Positions 26,296 to 33,085 of a stretch of 33,769 nt of DNA are shown here, one piece after another. A program made the position numbers and the translations under genes. The notes below the pieces were generated by a model. That model had not been told where the DNA came from and made no database searches. It saw nothing but the letters and a program-made list of their open reading frames with translations. Position 1 is the first letter of the stretch. Every line of letters starts with the position of its first letter. Source of the DNA: Gemmatimonadota bacterium (GTDB lineage Bacteria; 4572-55; J002); the NCBI GenBank assembly GCA_003697105.1, contig RFFQ01000193.1, positions 1-33,769 of the forward strand. Direction: 5' to 3'.

Positions 26296-27923
26296 TCCTA
26301 AATGCCGCTCAATTGATTTATGCCAACGTCGAAGCGGAACAATCGCCGCAAAAACAAGGGGGATTTCAGACCCTATTTTATACCCACAGCCAGATCGACC
26401 CCGCCGAACGGGAAGAGATTGAGACGCGAATGCTTTACGTTCCATCGGAGGTGGAACCGGTGAAGTCCATCTTTTTCTGTACGGCGAGTGGAAAGGTGGT
26501 GATCGCCCGGATCGTCTCCCTGCCCGATCCCGATAGTGCCGGACGAAGTGGACGGTATTTAGGGCATTGTCTGGTTCTCCGGGCGGAGGATGCCACCCAA
26601 ATTGGGATAAATCCGTTTGATCTCTTCCGGTCTGCCCGGTTCTTCCACACTGTTGAAGCGGCATTGAACGCTGGCAATTTTGAAACCGGTAACATCCCGC
26701 CGCTTCCCCTGACGGTCAATCTAACAGAAAGTGACTTCACTCTGGCAAAACAGTGGTCACCGGCGGAACTCAAACGGCTCGTGTTGCTCTTTACCAGTGT
26801 GGAGCGGCAACTCGCCGACCGGCGCACCGTTGCCTTTATTGGAGACCCCGAAGCCGTTCTGCAAACGATTGAAGCCGGTTGGTTTGTCCTACCGGCGCAA
26901 TTACGCCGAAAATGCACGTTTGATACGTATTTTTACCGCTGTAATATTGTGGCAACGCCTTATTGGGGGATTGGGCTGTTGCACGCCACCGATAACCCGC
27001 GTTACAGCCTAGTGGATGTGGCGGCAAAGCAAGTGCGCCATTCTGTCATAGACCTGCCCCAAACTGCCTACGAATGTTGGGTGCTGTCATTGCTAGATCA
27101 ACAGCGGTGGTCTCGCATCGACCGGCACAAAGAGCAGGCATTTCGCCTCGGCAATTTCATCGATCAAGAGGAAGTCGCGCCGGAAATGTTAGACCACCTC
27201 CCAGATGAAATCATCCATGAAGTATTTCAGTTTAATGCGGATCGGGTGCGGCAGCGATTGTTGGCAAAAATACAGGAGAACTTTCCGGCGGAATTGGCTG
27301 GGCGGGTTGTCGAACCGATCCATCAGCAAAAGGATGCGACGCAATTATTGCACTTTTTGCGCAAGGGATTTGAGATTTCCTTTTTACTCGATATGCTGGA
27401 CCGGGTCTATTATGCCCAAAAGGACTCAGCGCCGGAAAAAGCGGAGAAAAACGCCCTAGCACGCCTCTTAAAAACGGAATCGCATGTTCGGTTGAATGCG
27501 CTTTTATTCGCTTGGAATGGCAAGGCGAATGCGTTGGCGAAGGTGCTCAGTGAGATGCCCACCAAGACCTATCAAGCTGTTGTTACTCGGGCAGTCGCCC
27601 ATCAGTGGGTTGAACGGGCGTCGCTGTTGTACGTGCGCGGGCGAGGTGAATATTTGTTACGAGCCTATCTGGCAGTCCTACCGGCAGAATACCCGGATGT
27701 CGTTGATGTCGTCAAAACATTGGTTCGGGCGAAGGACACCGCGTGCTTGACTCTATTGATCCCGCATCTGGAGCAGTTCGACCGCAAGACACAGGAAACG
27801 CTCACCAAATGGGAAGATGACCTCCCGCCGGATGTGCGGCAAGCACTGGCGGCAATCCTGCCCCCGAAAAAAACGGGTGTGTTGGCGAAGCTCCGCAACA
27901 TCCTCTCTGGATACCGCCCCTAA
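26292..27923 (+). CDS. GTPase-associated protein with GAP1-N2-like N-terminal domain
   Basis: The protein is 543 residues. The first 110 match the style of GAP1-N2: AQLIYANVEA, GGFQTLFYT, and the hallmark GRSGRYLGHCLVL (cf. GRxGxYxxHxLV). A middle region follows (KRLVLLFTSVERQLADRRTVAFIGD, then LRRKCTFDTYFYRCN), and a helical C-terminus of about 300 residues with several leucine-rich helices. GAP1 proteins are partners of DO-GTPases in proposed conflict systems and may sense a trigger or relay to an effector. The ATG at 26292 overlaps the previous stop as ATGA and follows GGAGAGG. A 20-codon upstream extension is not needed. Confidence 0.82.
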   Translation: MILNAAQLIYANVEAEQSPQKQGGFQTLFYTHSQIDPAEREEIETRMLYVPSEVEPVKSIFFCTASGKVVIARIVSLPDPDSAGRSGRYLGHCLVLRAEDATQIGINPFDLFRSARFFHTVEAALNAGNFETGNIPPLPLTVNLTESDFTLAKQWSPAELKRLVLLFTSVERQLADRRTVAFIGDPEAVLQTIEAGWFVLPAQLRRKCTFDTYFYRCNIVATPYWGIGLLHATDNPRYSLVDVAAKQVRHSVIDLPQTAYECWVLSLLDQQRWSRIDRHKEQAFRLGNFIDQEEVAPEMLDHLPDEIIHEVFQFNADRVRQRLLAKIQENFPAELAGRVVEPIHQQKDATQLLHFLRKGFEISFLLDMLDRVYYAQKDSAPEKAEKNALARLLKTESHVRLNALLFAWNGKANALAKVLSEMPTKTYQAVVTRAVAHQWVERASLLYVRGRGEYLLRAYLAVLPAEYPDVVDVVKTLVRAKDTACLTLLIPHLEQFDRKTQETLTKWEDDLPPDVRQALAAILPPKKTGVLAKLRNILSGYRP

Positions 27924-28003
27924 AACCCACGTGACACCAACCAAAAAACGAGGACATTGCTTATTCCTCTAGCTTCGTACCGTATGATTCGCATCTTGTG
28001 GAA

Positions 28004-28035
28004 TAAAAAAGCCCCGCTCCGTTGGGGCGAGGCTT
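28004..28035 (-). terminator. Terminator of the hsp20 cluster
   Basis: The stem AAGCCTCGCCCC pairs with GGAGCGGGGCTT around loop AAC on the minus strand (one mismatch), followed by TTTTATTCC after the stem T pair. Convergent transcripts of the GTPase island and the hsp20 genes meet here. I see no good plus-strand terminator between 27924 and 28067. Confidence 0.85.
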
Positions 28036-28067
28036 CTGTTGGAGGTCATCGCAACGCGATGAGAGGG

Positions 28068-28571
28068 TTATTTGGAATTGATTTTAATTTTGTGGACGTT
28101 TTTCTTGGCTTCCGGGGTTTTGGGCAATTTGACTGTTAAGACCCCGTTTTTGAATTTCGCGTCCGCTTTATTCACGTCAATCTTGGTTGGTAGCGGAATA
28201 TCGCGCCGGAACGAGCCGTAGGAGCGTTCCATGCGGAAGTAGTTGTCACCTTTGTCTTCAAACTCCTGCTTTTTCTCGCCTTTAATGGTCAGGGTATCGT
28301 CGGAAAGTGACAGATCAATGTTGCTTTCATCCATGCCCGGCAATTCTGCCGATACGACGTATTCATTGTCATTTTCCGTAATGTCCACCGATGGGCTGAA
28401 ACCGCTCCAACCGCCTAAACGGCTTTCGTAAGGGGTAAGCCCGAACTCGTTAAACATCTCATCAAACATGCGATTCATTTCCCGCTGGAGCCGGAAAAAC
28501 GGACTTTCATCTTCCCAACGCGCGGGAGTTCGCTTCTGACCAAAGGTTGGAATTAAATCTCGAATAGCCAT
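28068..28571 (-). CDS. Hsp20 family small heat-shock protein (copy 3 of the cluster)
   Basis: This ATP-independent chaperone holds unfolding proteins in the cytosol. The protein is 167 residues. The N-terminal arm includes SPFFRLQREMNRMFDEMF. The alpha-crystallin domain spans about 60-160 with PSVDITENDNEYVVSAELPG, GVLTVKLPK (the conserved GVL beta-strand) and a C-terminal HKIKINSK tail. TAAAGGAGG precedes the ATG. It is last of the three tandem paralogues. Confidence 0.95.
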   Translation of the reverse strand: MAIRDLIPTFGQKRTPARWEDESPFFRLQREMNRMFDEMFNEFGLTPYESRLGGWSGFSPSVDITENDNEYVVSAELPGMDESNIDLSLSDDTLTIKGEKKQEFEDKGDNYFRMERSYGSFRRDIPLPTKIDVNKADAKFKNGVLTVKLPKTPEAKKNVHKIKINSK

Positions 28572-28666
28572 GAATCATCCCTCCTTTACGATGGATTGTG
28601 ATGAATGGTTCACCGAATCACAGATGATACTACGGATACACTAGAACACTATGGTCATTTCCGGTA

Positions 28667-28706
28667 AGACCCTTCGGATGTGGCTTAGTACCCATCTGAA
28701 GGGTCT
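28667..28706 (-). other. Long hairpin between two hsp20 genes
   Basis: AGACCCTTCGGATG (28667-28680) and CATCTGAAGGGTCT (28693-28706) pair with a single non-Watson-Crick position around a 12-base loop. There is no T-run on either side, so it is not a standard terminator. It may stabilise or process mRNA between the two genes. Confidence 0.6.
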
Positions 28707-28721
28707 GAAATTTCAGGGGTG

Positions 28722-29120
28722 TTATGCCACTTTCACACTAATCTTCTTCGCGATTGCCGGAGCCGCTTTCGGCATGGTTAAATGTAGCACCCCGTTTTTC
28801 AGCGTCGCTTCAATCTTTTCGCGATCCACGTCATCGGTCAAGGTGAAAGAGCGTTCATAATCACCGATTTCATATTCAGCGTATGCCAGCTCGTATCCTT
28901 CATGGGCGACCGGTTTAACCGTGCCATGAATCGTCAAGACATTTTTCTCCAAGGTAATGTCAATCGCGTCTTCGCTGACTCCCGGCATATCCGCCATCAC
29001 CACGTAGGTGTCATTTTTTTCTAGGATGTCAACAGCCGGAATAAATACTTTGCGCTGCATTTCATGGTTGCGTTCCATTTCGGGAGTTGCTTGATCGGTG
29101 GTTTTGACTTCCGTTGTCAT
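28722..29120 (-). CDS. Hsp20 family small heat-shock protein (copy 2 of the cluster)
   Basis: This 132-residue form has only a short N-terminal arm (TTEVKTTDQATPEMER). It then shows the alpha-crystallin domain: PAVDILEKNDTYVVMADMPG, ENVLTIHG-like KNVLTIHGT, YERSFTL and GVLHLTMPK. It is the most compact and the most divergent of the three, without the C-terminal IxI-type tail seen in many members. A GTG three codons upstream touches the AAAGGAGG directly, so I use the ATG at 29120. Confidence 0.94.
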   Translation of the reverse strand: MTTEVKTTDQATPEMERNHEMQRKVFIPAVDILEKNDTYVVMADMPGVSEDAIDITLEKNVLTIHGTVKPVAHEGYELAYAEYEIGDYERSFTLTDDVDREKIEATLKNGVLHLTMPKAAPAIAKKISVKVA

Positions 29121-29160
29121 GGGTATCACCCTCCTTTATGCGGTTTTCGGTTTCAGGGAA

Positions 29161-29598
29161 TTAGGCAGATTTAATTTCGATTTTACGCGGTTTGTCGGCT
29201 TCCGCTCGGGGTAATGTGATGGTCAATACCCCATTTTTGAAGTGGGCTTCGACACCGTCAGAATCGATTTGATACGGCATCCGAACCAAACGGCTGAATT
29301 TACCGGTTTCGCGCTCACGACGATGGTATCGTTCATTTTCGTTTAGTTCAACCGGTTTGCGTTCCCCGGAGATTTTCAAAACGCCATCTTCCACGCTGAT
29401 GTCAATATCTGCCGGCTCAAAACCGGGTAGTTCACAAGTGACAATGACACTGTTTTCGTTGCTCCACACATTCACTGCCGGATAGCGATACCGCCGGTGA
29501 GAGACACTTCCCTCTCCAAAAATGCGGTTGAGATCACGTTGCAACCGGGAAACTTCCCGTAAGGTTTGCTGCAAGGGATTCAATTCATGAAGTAACAT
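29161..29598 (-). CDS. Hsp20 family small heat-shock protein (copy 1, promoter-proximal)
   Basis: The protein is 145 residues. The N-terminal arm LQQTLREVSRLQRDLNRIF is a short amphipathic helix. The alpha-crystallin domain shows PAVNVWSNENSVIVTCELPG, DGVLKISGERK, and GVLTITLPRAE, ending in RKIEIKSA with an IxI-like tail. TAAAGGAGG lies before the ATG. It is the first gene of the three-gene run, downstream of a sigma-54 promoter match. Confidence 0.95.
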   Translation of the reverse strand: MLLHELNPLQQTLREVSRLQRDLNRIFGEGSVSHRRYRYPAVNVWSNENSVIVTCELPGFEPADIDISVEDGVLKISGERKPVELNENERYHRRERETGKFSRLVRMPYQIDSDGVEAHFKNGVLTITLPRAEADKPRKIEIKSA

Positions 29599-29715
29599 GG
29601 GTCATTCCTCCTTTACAATTAGGGTTACACATGATTAAGGTTGATTTAAGGCGAATTTCATATTCCCTGATAAGGGCTACTTCCAATCACTCATCTGTTT
29701 GGTTTCCGTCTAATC

Positions 29716-29731
29716 GCAATGCCAGTGCCAA
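29716..29731 (-). promoter_or_regulatory. Sigma-54 (RpoN) promoter upstream of the hsp20 cluster
   Basis: The minus strand reads TTGGCACTGGCATTGC. GG at -24 and GC at -12 have the required ten bases between them, and TTGGCAC...TTGC matches the -24/-12 consensus closely. Transcription would start near 29704, giving a leader of about 105 bases before the first hsp20. An AT-rich block (29731-29765) lies just upstream. Confidence 0.65.
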
Positions 29732-29811
29732 AAATTTAACTTATTAAATATCAGTAACTTAAGTGTTTTTTGTGCGGGGTTAGCTCTTGCCGAAATTTGT
29801 GTAAGACAACC

Positions 29812-29878
29812 TGACAACTTGATCTGTCAAGATGAAAGCGGCGTTTGCCAGATGATCAGGGGAGATGACCATCTGGCA
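29812..29878. promoter_or_regulatory. Inverted repeats, possible activator sites
   Basis: TGACA-N8-TGTCA (29812-29829) and TGCCAGATG-N15-CATCTGGCA (29846-29878) lie about 110-175 bases upstream of the predicted sigma-54 start, where enhancer-binding proteins usually bind. The second repeat also follows the SDR stop but has no T-run, so a terminator role is less likely. 29599-29910 otherwise contains no convincing gene. Confidence 0.4.
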
Positions 29879-29910
29879 GGATGGAAGGAATGATAGGCAA
29901 CCGGGGTAAA

Positions 29911-30651
29911 TTAAACGTTGATCTTTTTGAGGATAAATTCTGGGGTATGGCGAACGACAAGGAGAATCCACCACCAAAACCACGGGGTGTAGAGGGTGCC
30001 TTTTTTGGTACGGATGGCGCGGTCAATGTCCTTAGCGACCGTTTCGGGAGCGGCAAAAAGGAATCCTTTGGGCTTTCTGTGAGCGGTCATCGCGGTATCG
30101 ACAAAACCGGGTTTGATGGTCAACACCGTCACGCCGGCAGGTGCTAATCGGTAGCGTAGCCCTTCTAAGTACGTATTCAATCCGCCTTTGGAAGCACCGT
30201 AGATGTAGTTGACCCGCCGTCCCCGGTCACCTGCCACTGAGGAAATCACGGCGATAACACCTTGCCGTTTGGCTTCAAAATAATTGGCAAGCGGAGTCAA
30301 GAGTGAGACCACACTTAAAAAATTGGTGCGGAACACGGCTTCACACGCCGAATAGTCGTTTTCACACTGTTTTTGGTCGGGTAAAATACCGTGTGCGACC
30401 AGCACCCCATCTAACTCTCCTAATTTTGTGATGGCAGTCTGGATGATCGCCTCGTGCCGGTCAAAATCGTTCAAATCTGCCGTGATGGTCTCTACCACCG
30501 GAGCCCCCCGTGCCTTGAGGTCTGCTTGTAAGATATTCAGTTTTTCCGGGTTGCGGGCAACCAACACGAGCGAATCCCCAGCTTTTGCCCACAATCGGAC
30601 AGTGGCTTGGGCAATGTCTGAAGTTGCACCGATAATTAACATTTTTCGCAT
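29911..30651 (-). CDS. DprE2-like short-chain dehydrogenase/reductase
   Basis: In mycobacteria DprE2 reduces the 2'-keto intermediate made by DprE1 and so completes epimerisation of polyprenyl-phosphoryl ribose to arabinose. The protein is 246 residues. GATSDIAQ (8-15) replaces the common TGxxxGIG, as in DprE2. ISSVAG (136-141) gives the serine, and YGASK (151-155) the YxxxK pair. The C-terminus WWILLVVRHTPEFILKKI resembles the membrane-associated tail of DprE2. AGGA precedes the ATG. A gap of 146 bases separates it from the DprE1-like gene, with a small GGTGT/ACACC hairpin. Confidence 0.82.
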   Translation of the reverse strand: MRKMLIIGATSDIAQATVRLWAKAGDSLVLVARNPEKLNILQADLKARGAPVVETITADLNDFDRHEAIIQTAITKLGELDGVLVAHGILPDQKQCENDYSACEAVFRTNFLSVVSLLTPLANYFEAKRQGVIAVISSVAGDRGRRVNYIYGASKGGLNTYLEGLRYRLAPAGVTVLTIKPGFVDTAMTAHRKPKGFLFAAPETVAKDIDRAIRTKKGTLYTPWFWWWILLVVRHTPEFILKKINV

Positions 30652-30797
30652 AATTCATCCTAAAATATTCAGCAAATAAGTGAAGAAATGAGGGTTTTGC
30701 GAGGCGGTGCCCCAACGCCACCCTGTGGAACCCGGTAGTGTCTGCGGCGGATTTATCCGGTGTTTTTACACCTGTGCGGTAGCTTGCGGCGAATCCA

Positions 30798-32096
30798 TCA
30801 TTTGGTGACGCGCCGCCAAAAACTAGATGAGAATTTGGGGTCTATATGGGTTGCGAAATCTTCCCATTGGGGATAAAATGCCTGAAAATTCGTGGCAGAC
30901 ATCCGGGCATCTTTCGCCGGATAGACCGCGCCGTGATGGGCGCGGATAATATCATCAATCTGATCCAGTAAGTCAAATAGATTTCGCCGGATCGGGAAGT
31001 CCAGTGCTAAGGTGATTCCCTGTTGGGGAAAAGACATCATGCCCGCTGGCGGCACATCTCCAAACGTTTTAAGCACCGCCAAAAATGATCCCTGACCAGA
31101 TGCCGCAACCCGTTTGAAAATACCGGTGATAACTTGCGGGTCATCATCCGGCACCACAAATTGATATTGCAAAAAGCCGCGCTTGCCGTAAATCCGGTTC
31201 CACTGATTCACCGCATCCAGCGGAAAAAAAAACGGCTCGTAGTGGGTTGTTTTGGGTTTGACCCGTTGGCGTTGTTTGTGATAATACACGAAATTGAATG
31301 CTTTGATCGTTATGGGATTGAGTAACATATTCGGGGCATTTCCGGGCATACGTAATTTTGGTTTCTGGCGGGTGATGAGCGGCGCCGGCTCGTGTGAATG
31401 ATTCCCCCGCATAAAAATCCCGCGTCCCAGAGAGTTCCCGCTGGAAAGACAGTCAACCCATGCAACGGTGTACTCAAAATCGCGATCTGATTCGGCAGAA
31501 AGATCAAAAAATTCATCTAAATGGCGAAATTTGATCGATTCCATTTCGATCTGGGGGCTATAGATCGGTTTCAGTGTGATTTCCGCCCACAGGATGAGAC
31601 CGGTCAATCCTAAGCCGCCAATGGTTGCCCGGAAAAGCGCCGGATGGTGCTCCGGCGAGCAGACCCACCGCGAACCATCGGATCGCAAAAGCTCCAATTG
31701 GCGGACATAGCGCCCAAATGTGCCCGCACGGTGATGATTTTTGCCGTGCACATCGTTGGCAATTGCACCGCCAAGCGTAACAAATTTTGTTCCCGGTGTC
31801 ACGGGTAAAAACCAGCCGTGGGGGACAATTTGTTCCAGAATTTCCGCCAGTGAAACACCGGCTTCACAGCGCAAAATGCCCTGTTCCGCATCGAATAGCA
31901 AATAATGATCGAGGGGGGTTGTGAGGAGTAGTGTACCGCCTTCATTCAAGCAACTGTCCCCGTAACTTCGCCCCAAGCCATAAGGTAGTACCGTGCCAGC
32001 AATGGACTCCCAATCCACGGGATCGACTTGTGAGCGCACGGGATAGTATCGTTGCTGGGTTACCGGTGGGAAGCGTCCCCATGAATGATACGTCAT
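30798..32096 (-). CDS. DprE1-like FAD-dependent oxidase (polyprenyl-phosphoryl-ribose 2'-oxidase type)
   Basis: The protein is 432 residues of the VAO/PCMH FAD family. GLGRSYGDSCLNEGG (40-54) and GGAIANDVHGKNHH (109-122) match the FAD-binding segments of mycobacterial DprE1. FLQYQFVVPDD and the late PAKDAR (lysine near 395) match its C-terminal domain. The residue aligned with the benzothiazinone-target cysteine, in ICVDFP of M. tuberculosis DprE1, is alanine here (LALDFP, about 364). The start overlaps the upstream carboxypeptidase stop as ATGA. The polyprenyl-P-pentose substrate is inferred. Confidence 0.86.
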   Translation of the reverse strand: MTYHSWGRFPPVTQQRYYPVRSQVDPVDWESIAGTVLPYGLGRSYGDSCLNEGGTLLLTTPLDHYLLFDAEQGILRCEAGVSLAEILEQIVPHGWFLPVTPGTKFVTLGGAIANDVHGKNHHRAGTFGRYVRQLELLRSDGSRWVCSPEHHPALFRATIGGLGLTGLILWAEITLKPIYSPQIEMESIKFRHLDEFFDLSAESDRDFEYTVAWVDCLSSGNSLGRGIFMRGNHSHEPAPLITRQKPKLRMPGNAPNMLLNPITIKAFNFVYYHKQRQRVKPKTTHYEPFFFPLDAVNQWNRIYGKRGFLQYQFVVPDDDPQVITGIFKRVAASGQGSFLAVLKTFGDVPPAGMMSFPQQGITLALDFPIRRNLFDLLDQIDDIIRAHHGAVYPAKDARMSATNFQAFYPQWEDFATHIDPKFSSSFWRRVTK

Positions 32097-33016
32097 AACG
32101 CGATGCGTACAATAAGGGTTTGGTTGTGGTGTTTTTGCAGGTCGATCACGCCGCCCAGCGGTAAGATGACATTATCGTGCGCATGACCAAACGGCAGAAA
32201 TCCGGCGACAGGGAGCCGGAATCGATCCGCTATCATGCGCAAAAAAGCGTGATCTGTAGGAGCTAGGGGGGTTTGTCCCCAAATTATGCCGTGCAAATGG
32301 TTTAATTGATTCGCTAATCGCAAGTGATGGAGCATCCGATCCAGTTTGTAGATGTGCTCATTCACATCTTCCAAAAAGAGGATTTTACCCCGTACATCGG
32401 GGAAAAACGGTGTGCCTAAAAGTGAGGTGAGCATCGCCAGATTTCCGCCGATTAACTGCCCGGAAATCCGGTCTGCCCGAAACAAATGCCCTGAGATTTC
32501 CATGTGGTAGGCGGTGCCCTCCACCAGCAATTTTTGGAAGGATTCGCGGGTGATTGTCGATACCTCAGACGTGGCGCGACCCCAATCGTGTTGAATCATG
32601 GGTCCATGGAACGTGGTAAAATCACATTGCTGATGAATTGCCAATAGCAGGGCGGTAATATCGCTGAAGCCCATCAGAATTTTGGGATGAGACCGAATCA
32701 GGTCATAATCAAGCTGGTCTAAAATCCGCAAGACGCCATGCCCGCCGCGCACACAAAAGATTGCTTCAATTTCCTCGTCTGCAAACATGGTGTGGAGGCT
32801 ATCGATCCGATCCGGGTCTGAGCCTGAAAATTCATAATTTTGGGAGAGGTTGCCCGGGATCAGCGGTGTTCGTTCTCCTAAATTTTTTGCAAAGCGGAAG
32901 GTAAAGTCACCCACTTGTCGCAGGCGGTCTAAGCCGTGTTGCAAGCGTTGGGGGTTGAACACCCCGGAGGGGGCAATCACACCGATGGTTGAGCCGGGTT
33001 GGAGCCGTGGTACCAT
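32093..33016 (-). CDS. S66 LD-carboxypeptidase (muramoyltetrapeptide carboxypeptidase, LdcA-like)
   Basis: LdcA removes the terminal D-alanine from murein tetrapeptides during peptidoglycan recycling. The 307-residue protein begins with GVIAPSG. MGFSDITALL has the nucleophile Ser118 and FCVRGGHGVLR the oxyanion-region glycines. FLEDVNE gives Glu216 and FGHAHDN the histidine near 278, completing the Ser-Glu-His triad. Length is normal. No Shine-Dalgarno site lies before the ATG. Four-base overlap with the DprE1-like gene puts it in one envelope-related operon. Confidence 0.9.
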   Translation of the reverse strand: MVPRLQPGSTIGVIAPSGVFNPQRLQHGLDRLRQVGDFTFRFAKNLGERTPLIPGNLSQNYEFSGSDPDRIDSLHTMFADEEIEAIFCVRGGHGVLRILDQLDYDLIRSHPKILMGFSDITALLLAIHQQCDFTTFHGPMIQHDWGRATSEVSTITRESFQKLLVEGTAYHMEISGHLFRADRISGQLIGGNLAMLTSLLGTPFFPDVRGKILFLEDVNEHIYKLDRMLHHLRLANQLNHLHGIIWGQTPLAPTDHAFLRMIADRFRLPVAGFLPFGHAHDNVILPLGGVIDLQKHHNQTLIVRIAL

Positions 33017-33020
33017 AGGT

Positions 33021-33063
33021 CAAAAAGGAAAGTGCTCAGGCGTTATGTCGCATGAGCACTTCC
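33021..33063 (-). terminator. Terminator after glnS, abutting the ldcA start
   Basis: AAGTGCTCA (33030-33038) pairs with TGAGCACTT (33053-33061), plus three inner pairs around TTATGT. On the minus strand the stem is followed by CCTTTTTG. The T-run ends only four bases before the LD-carboxypeptidase ATG. Confidence 0.75.
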
Positions 33064-33085
33064 GGTTAAAGTTGTTTCAGCAAAA

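Noticed and set aside
26435-26917. Open frame antisense to the GAP1-like gene (160 residues)
   Set aside because: It overlaps a coding sequence with clear family motifs and has Ser/Arg-rich shadow composition.
29599-29760. CIRCE element or sigma-32 promoter for the hsp20 genes
   Set aside because: No TTAGCACTC-N9-GAGTGCTAA pair and no CCCCAT-type -10 was found. The TTGGCACTGG seen here fits sigma-54 better.
29911-30147. Plus-strand open frame near 29881-30147
   Set aside because: It is antisense to the C-terminus of the SDR gene, which has full catalytic motifs.
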